Position numbers and translations under genes: made by a program. The notes below the pieces were generated by a model that was given only the letters and a program-made list of their open reading frames with translations, was not told where the DNA came from and did no database searches. Positions 60,259 through 64,000 of a DNA stretch of 64,000 bases are shown piece after piece (position 1 is the first letter of the stretch; the number at the start of each line of letters is the position of its first letter). Origin of the DNA: Pseudonocardia humida. Its GTDB lineage: Bacteria; Actinomycetota; Actinomycetes; Mycobacteriales; Pseudonocardiaceae. The DNA lies in the NCBI RefSeq assembly GCF_023898865.1, contig NZ_JAGSOV010000054.1, positions 62,001 through 126,000 on the forward strand, in the 5' to 3' direction.

Positions 60259-61299
60259 TCACACCGTGACGGGTCGGCCCTGGGCGTCGAGGCGGGTGTC
60301 CAGGCCCCACATCGGGAACAGCGTCTCCACGTCGAGGAACGAGTTCAGCCCGGTGATCCGGCCGTCGGTGATCTCCAGGACCTGCAGCGCCCAGGCGAAC
60401 CAGCCCTCGCCCCCGGGGTCGCGCCGGTACTGCGCGAAGCCGGGCATCCCGTTGGCCGAGACCGGCACCAGCCGCGAGCCCTCGCACTCCGCGCCCCGCC
60501 CGAGCATCCAGGCCCGCACCTCCTCCGGGCCCCGCAGCCACAGCGGGTAGGGCGGCATGGACATCACGACGTCCTCGTGCAGCAGCGCGACCAGCGCGGC
60601 CATGTCGTAGCGCTGGAACGCGTCGGCGTACTTGGCCAGCAGCTCGGTGTGCGCCTCGTCCATCTCCTCGACCGCGCCCGGGGACTCCTCGATGTCGTTC
60701 TCCGCGAGCGTGGCCCGGGCCCGCTGCAGGGCGCTGTTGACCGAGGCCACCGAGGTGTCGAGCAACTCGGCGACCTCCGCGGCCCGCCACTGCAGCACCT
60801 CGCGCAGGATCAGCACCACCCGCTGGCGCGGCGGCAGGTGCTGCAGCGCGGCCACGAACGCCAGGCGCACGGACTCCCGCGACACCGCCACGTCGGCCGG
60901 ATCGCCCGCGGTGGGCATGATGCGCTCGTCGGGCACGGGCTCGATCCAGGTGGTCTCGGGCAGCGGGGGCTTCAGGTCGCCGCCCGCCGAACCGACCGGA
61001 CCCATGTCCATCGGCCGGGCGCGGCGGTTGCGGCTGTCGAGCATGGTCAGGCAGACGTTGGTGGCGATCCGGTAGAGCCACGAGCGCAGCGCCGACCGAC
61101 CCTCGAACCGGTCGTAGCCCTTCCACGCCCGCACCATCGTGTCCTGCACGGCGTCCTCGGCGTCGGCCGAGGAACCCAGCATGCGGTAGCAGTACGCGGT
61201 GAGCTCGCGGCGGTACTGCTCCCAGGGCGCCTCGCCCGCGCTGGGCGGACCGCCGTCGGAGGGCAGCCGGGCATCGTCCGCCGTGGCCAGACCAGTCAT
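60259..61299 (-). CDS. SigG-like ECF sigma factor with C-terminal SnoaL domain
   Basis: A 346-residue sigma factor. Region 2 (about 25-95): YRRELTAYCYRMLGSSADAEDAVQDTMVRAWKGYDRFEGRSALRSWLYRIATNVCLTML. Region 4 (about 150-205): LAFVAALQHLPPRQRVVLILREVLQWRAAEVAELLDTSVASVNSALQRAR. The C-terminal 120 residues form an NTF2/SnoaL-like domain (YADAFQRYDMAALVALLHEDVVMSMPPYPLWLRG...), which in such sigma factors modulates activity in place of a separate anti-sigma protein. The gene resembles mycobacterial SigG. Start ATG 61297-61299 with AAGGAG upstream. No anti-sigma gene adjoins. Confidence 0.9.
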   Translation of the reverse strand: MTGLATADDARLPSDGGPPSAGEAPWEQYRRELTAYCYRMLGSSADAEDAVQDTMVRAWKGYDRFEGRSALRSWLYRIATNVCLTMLDSRNRRARPMDMGPVGSAGGDLKPPLPETTWIEPVPDERIMPTAGDPADVAVSRESVRLAFVAALQHLPPRQRVVLILREVLQWRAAEVAELLDTSVASVNSALQRARATLAENDIEESPGAVEEMDEAHTELLAKYADAFQRYDMAALVALLHEDVVMSMPPYPLWLRGPEEVRAWMLGRGAECEGSRLVPVSANGMPGFAQYRRDPGGEGWFAWALQVLEITDGRITGLNSFLDVETLFPMWGLDTRLDAQGRPVTV

Positions 61300-61493
61300 C
61301 AACGTCTCCTTCCGCCGCGCTCGATCCGAACCGGACACATCGAACCGAACCTCCGCCGCCGAGGGTAGGGGCATCCACCGACAGTTTGCGCGCACGGGAC
61401 GCCCCGGCCACCTCGACGCCTGATCCGGGGCGCCTGTCCGGGGCGCCGCCCACCCCCGCTCGGGTACCGTCGTCGGCGAGGGGAGGGGACGCC

Positions 61494-61769
61494 GTGGGGG
61501 ACGCGCTGCTCGCACCGCTGGCGTTCCTGCTCGCCCTGCTGGGCCCCACCACGACCGAACCGTCCGTGCTGCTCGGGCTGACCGCCGTCCTGCTGGCCGC
61601 CCTGCTGGCCGCCCGCGCCGCGCCACCGCCCGCCACGCACACCCCCGCGGTCGCCGTGCGCGCCCGCCGCCGCGCCCTCGACCAGGGCCCGCCGCCGCGC
61701 CAGCACGACCCCGACGCGGCCGGCCACGCCCGCCCCCGAGCGCCGTCACCCGCCTTCGCGGCGGTCTGA
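61494..61769 (+). CDS. Small membrane protein upstream of yidC (DUF6412-like)
   Basis: A 91-residue protein. A Leu-rich N-terminal membrane region (ALLAPLAFLLALLG and VLLGLTAVLLAALLAARAA) is followed by a basic tail ending RRRALDQGPPPRQHDPDAAG and HARPRAPS. The DPDAAGHxRPRAP ending is a pattern I associate with short actinobacterial proteins encoded beside YidC homologues (DUF6412-like); that family name is tentative. GTG 61494 follows GAGGGGAGGGG. It is on the same strand as, and 77 bp before, the YidC gene, so they may act together at the membrane. Confidence 0.65.
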   Translation: MGDALLAPLAFLLALLGPTTTEPSVLLGLTAVLLAALLAARAAPPPATHTPAVAVRARRRALDQGPPPRQHDPDAAGHARPRAPSPAFAAV

Positions 61770-61846
61770 GCGCACCCGCTCCACCCGGCACTCCCGACCG
61801 TCGCCGACGCCCCGTCCCGGCCCTCGGTCACCTCAGGAGTCCCCGC

Positions 61847-62722
61847 ATGCTCGATCCGCTGTACTACGCCGTGTCCGCGCCCCTGTGGCTGTGGCACCAG
61901 CTCTTCGCCGCCGTCCTCGGCCCCTCCAGCGGGCCGGCCTGGGCGCTGTCGGTGGTGTTCCTCGTGCTCACCGTCCGGGCCCTGATGATCAGGCTCTTCC
62001 TCGCCCAGGTCCGCTCCGGGCGCGCCATGGCCGCCATCGCCCCGCAGCTGGCCGAGCTGCGCCGCCGCCACCGCGACGACCCCGCCCGCCTGCTGGCCCG
62101 CACGCGCGCGTTGCAGGCCGAGCACGGCGTGAGCACCGGTCGCGCGCTGCTGCCCGCGCTCCTGCAGGCCCCGGTCTTCCTCGGCGTGCTGCACGTGCTC
62201 AACGGCTTCAACCGGCCCGGCCTGTCGTTCGCCGAGAACGCGGCCATCGCCAACTACGCCTTCGGCCCGGCCGAGGTCCGCTCCTTCCTCGAGGCCCGGC
62301 TGTTCGGCTCGCCGCTGTCGGCCTACCTGGCCATGCCCCAGGAGCTGCTCGACTCCTTCGGCGCGCCGGTGGCCCGCCTCGACGTCGTCCTCGTCGCCGT
62401 CCCGCTGCTGCTGCTCTCCGCCCTGGCCACCCACCTCACCGCCCGGGCCACCCTGCGCCGCCAACCGCCGGTCGGACCCACCGCCGCCGTCGCCCGCGCC
62501 CTGCCGTGGGTGTTCCCGCTCGGGGTCGTCGTCGGCGGGGTGCTGCTGCCGTTCCCGGTGGCGATCGGCGTGTACTGGCTGACCACCAACGCCTGGACCC
62601 TCGTCCAGCAGCACCTCGCGCACCGCGCGCTCGACCGGACACCCCCACCGGCTCCGCACCGCGCGCCCGTCGCCGCGCCGCGGCCCGGGGCCAAGCCGGT
62701 GCGCCGCCGACCGGGCCGCTGA
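61847..62722 (+). CDS. YidC/Oxa1-family membrane protein insertase (short paralogue)
   Basis: A 291-residue insertase of the Oxa1 superfamily. The first membrane helix region is APLWLWHQLFAAVLGP and SVVFLVLTVRALMIRLFLAQV. The conserved cytoplasmic hairpin follows, AIAPQLAELRRRHRDDPARLLARTRALQAEHGVS, then LPALLQAPVFLGVLHVLNGFN. The last helices end VAIGVYWLTTNAWTLVQQHLAHRAL, the YidC C-terminal signature. It is shorter than the main actinobacterial YidC (about 330-400 residues) and is not in an rpmH-rnpA context, so I take it as a second copy. ATG preceded by AGGAG. Confidence 0.88.
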   Translation: MLDPLYYAVSAPLWLWHQLFAAVLGPSSGPAWALSVVFLVLTVRALMIRLFLAQVRSGRAMAAIAPQLAELRRRHRDDPARLLARTRALQAEHGVSTGRALLPALLQAPVFLGVLHVLNGFNRPGLSFAENAAIANYAFGPAEVRSFLEARLFGSPLSAYLAMPQELLDSFGAPVARLDVVLVAVPLLLLSALATHLTARATLRRQPPVGPTAAVARALPWVFPLGVVVGGVLLPFPVAIGVYWLTTNAWTLVQQHLAHRALDRTPPPAPHRAPVAAPRPGAKPVRRRPGR

Positions 62723-62729
62723 GCCCTCC

Positions 62730-62735
62730 TAGAGT
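62730..62735 (+). promoter_or_regulatory. Leaderless -10 element for the RNase HI gene
   Basis: TAGAGT lies six bases before the GTG of the RNase H gene. Confidence 0.5.
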
Positions 62736-62741
62736 GTCCCG

Positions 62742-63392
62742 GTGCCGATGACCGCCAAGTACGCCACCACCTGCGGCGTCTGCTCGTCCCGCATCCAGCC
62801 CGGCGAGGAGATCGCCCGGTCGGGCCAGACCTGGGCGCACACCGCCTGCGCCGCGGAGTCCCCGCAGCAGCCCGCCGCCGCACCGGGCGCCGCCAAGACG
62901 ACCAAGACCGCCGCGAAGCCCGCCAGGGCGGCGCGCGCGCCCCGGCCCGACATGCCCGCCGCCGAGGGCGCCCTGCAGGTCTGGACCGACGGCGCCTGCT
63001 CGGGCAACCCCGGTCCCGGCGGCTGGGCGTGGGCCACCGAGGACGGCAGGCAGGGCAGCGGGGCCGAGGCCGCCACCACCAACCAGCGCATGGAGATCCG
63101 CGCCGCGCTGGAGGCCGTGCGCGCCCTGGAGGGCCCGCTGGTGGTCGTCAGCGACTCCACCTACGTCGTCAACTGCTTCCGCGACGAGTGGTGGAAGGGC
63201 TGGATGGCCCGCGGCTGGCTGACCAGCGGCAAGAAGCCGGTGGTCAGCCGCGACCTGTGGGAGCCGCTGATCACGCTGGTGAACGAGCGCGGCGACGTGT
63301 CCTTCCGCTGGGTGAAGGGCCATTCCGGGGACAAGATGAACGACCTGGTCGACGCGCTCGCGGTGGAGCAGTCGCTGTCGGTGGCCACCTGA
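62742..63392 (+). CDS. rnhA: RNase HI with N-terminal zinc-finger-like motif
   Basis: A 216-residue protein. Residues 78-212 are an RNase HI domain that cuts RNA in RNA-DNA hybrids. The four metal-binding acids are all present: Asp83 (WTDGACSGNPGPGGW), Glu118 (NQRMEIRAAL), Asp138 (VSDSTYV) and Asp204 (NDLVDALA). The basic-protrusion region is GWMARGWLTSGKKPVVSRDLWE. The N-terminus adds Cys11, Cys14, His33 and Cys36, a likely zinc site, then an Ala/Lys-rich linker. GTG 62742 is taken because of the leaderless promoter; ATG 62748 is next. Confidence 0.93.
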   Translation: MPMTAKYATTCGVCSSRIQPGEEIARSGQTWAHTACAAESPQQPAAAPGAAKTTKTAAKPARAARAPRPDMPAAEGALQVWTDGACSGNPGPGGWAWATEDGRQGSGAEAATTNQRMEIRAALEAVRALEGPLVVVSDSTYVVNCFRDEWWKGWMARGWLTSGKKPVVSRDLWEPLITLVNERGDVSFRWVKGHSGDKMNDLVDALAVEQSLSVAT

Positions 63393-63395
63393 GCC

Positions 63396-63416
63396 GACCC
63401 GCGGGCCGCCCGGGTC
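63396..63416. terminator. Short hairpin between convergent RNase HI and beta-lactamase genes
   Basis: GACCCG and CGGGTC form a six-base stem around a GC-rich loop. It overlaps the end of the beta-lactamase stop codon. It is weak but well placed. Confidence 0.4.
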
Positions 63417-64000
63417 AGGCCAGCAGGTCGACGACCACGGCGGCGGCGTCCGCGAGCAGGGCGTCGTCGTGCTCGGCGGCGGGGGAGGACCTGCTCGACA
63501 GCACCGCGACCACCAGCGGCTCACCGGCCGGCGACCAGGCGACCGCGACGTCGTTGGCCGTGGCGTACCCACCGGTGCCGGTCTTGTCGCCGACCGTCCA
63601 GCCCGCCGGCACGGCGGCCCGGATGCGGTCTTCGCCGGTCGTGGTGGCCACCATCCACTCCCGCAGCTGCTCACGCTCCGTGACCCCGAGGACGTCGCCG
63701 AGCACCAGCGACCGGTAACCGGCGGCGATCGCCGCCGGGGTCGTGGTGTCGCGGTCGTCGCCGGGGATCGCCGAGTTCAGCTCGGTCTCGCGGCGGTCGA
63801 GGCGGGTGACGGGATCGCCGATGGTCCGGGCGAACGCGGTCAGCGCCGGAGGACCGCCGAGCTGGTCGAGCAGCAGGTTCCCGGCCGTGTTGTCACTCTG
63901 TGTCATGGCCGCTTCGCAGAGCCGCAGGGGAGTGAGGCCGGTGTCGACGTGCTGCTCGGTGACCGGCGAGTAGGTGACCAGGTCGGCGGCGGTGTAGCGG
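63415..64000 (-). CDS. Class A beta-lactamase (N-terminus beyond window)
   Basis: The last 195 residues of a serine beta-lactamase. Seen: the SDN loop in [20 protein letters not shown], the omega loop [13 protein letters not shown] with the general-base Glu of class [17 protein letters not shown], and [18 protein letters not shown] (KTG motif). The catalytic Ser-x-x-Lys and the signal peptide lie beyond the right edge, so activity and export cannot be checked. The enzyme hydrolyses beta-lactams in the cell wall space. It converges with the RNase HI gene. Confidence 0.92.
   Translation of the reverse strand, partial: RYTAADLVTYSPVTEQHVDTGLTPLRLCEAAMTQSDNTAGNLLLDQLGGPPALTAFARTIGDPVTRLDRRETELNSAIPGDDRDTTTPAAIAAGYRSLVLGDVLGVTEREQLREWMVATTTGEDRIRAAVPAGWTVGDKTGTGGYATANDVAVAWSPAGEPLVVAVLSSRSSPAAEHDDALLADAAAVVVDLLA

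Overview
The window is very GC-rich, densely coded chromosomal DNA from an actinobacterium, most likely a Pseudonocardiales-type organism. The evidence is frequent GTG starts, many leaderless-looking promoters, two F420-linked oxidoreductases, a GarA homologue, a SARP-type regulator, partner-switching ATPases and an interrupted version of the mycobacterial pgsA2-gcvH-garA-DUF151-MerR-gcvP neighbourhood. I see no tRNA, rRNA, CRISPR array or insertion sequence.

Layout. 1-4329: an APC-type permease (running off the left edge), a choline-kinase-like phosphotransferase and a divergent dimethylglycine/sarcosine dehydrogenase, which look like a methylated-amine uptake and demethylation locus. 4488-8247: a translationally coupled pair, a GMC oxidoreductase resembling cholesterol oxidase and a patatin-SRPBCC fusion. 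8344-13838: an ECF sigma factor, a large LuxR (LAL) regulator and RecQ. 13958-20520: acyl-CoA dehydrogenase, a small membrane protein, a heterodimeric ABC exporter with one degenerate ATP site, and F420-dependent glucose-6-phosphate dehydrogenase. 20589-24930: a signalling block (DUF4235 pair, RsbW-like ATPase, SARP/BTAD regulator, MEDS-ATPase, MEDS-STAS) with no sigma factor inside it. 25193-27368: OsmC and a ThDP enzyme.

27475-35709 is the glycine-cleavage/GarA region: a pgsA2-like synthase, gcvH, garA (with an altered phosphorylation motif), a DUF151 protein, a MerR regulator, an MFS protein, a YiaA-type protein, then a glycine riboswitch and gcvP. A 164-bp imperfect palindrome lies inside it and a pair of two-hairpin repeats follows it. 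36258-47338: a conserved protein of unknown role, an F420-type PPOX protein, two CNNM/CBS membrane proteins, coaA, a MarR regulator, a DUF427 protein, lactate 2-monooxygenase, and a membrane Ser/Thr kinase overlapping an HGSNAT-like membrane acyltransferase.

47349-55376 is an export/resistance block: a TSUP permease, a DrrC-like UvrA paralogue, a DrrAB-like ABC exporter with PadR and its likely operator, and a 14-helix MFS pump divergent from TetR with palindromic operators. 55392-60128 holds DUF2000, AraC, an SMP-30 lactonase/TetR pair with a 42-bp operator palindrome, an aldo-keto reductase and two apparent gene remnants. A 110-nt tract with only G and C follows. 60259-64000: a SigG-like sigma factor, a small membrane protein, a second-type YidC, RNase HI with a Zn-finger-like N-terminus, and a class A beta-lactamase cut by the right edge.

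The observations most worth following are the MEDS-STAS protein lacking the usual phospho-serine, the GarA Thr-to-Ala change together with absent synteny genes, the covarying two-hairpin repeats after gcvP, and the density of leaderless promoter signatures.
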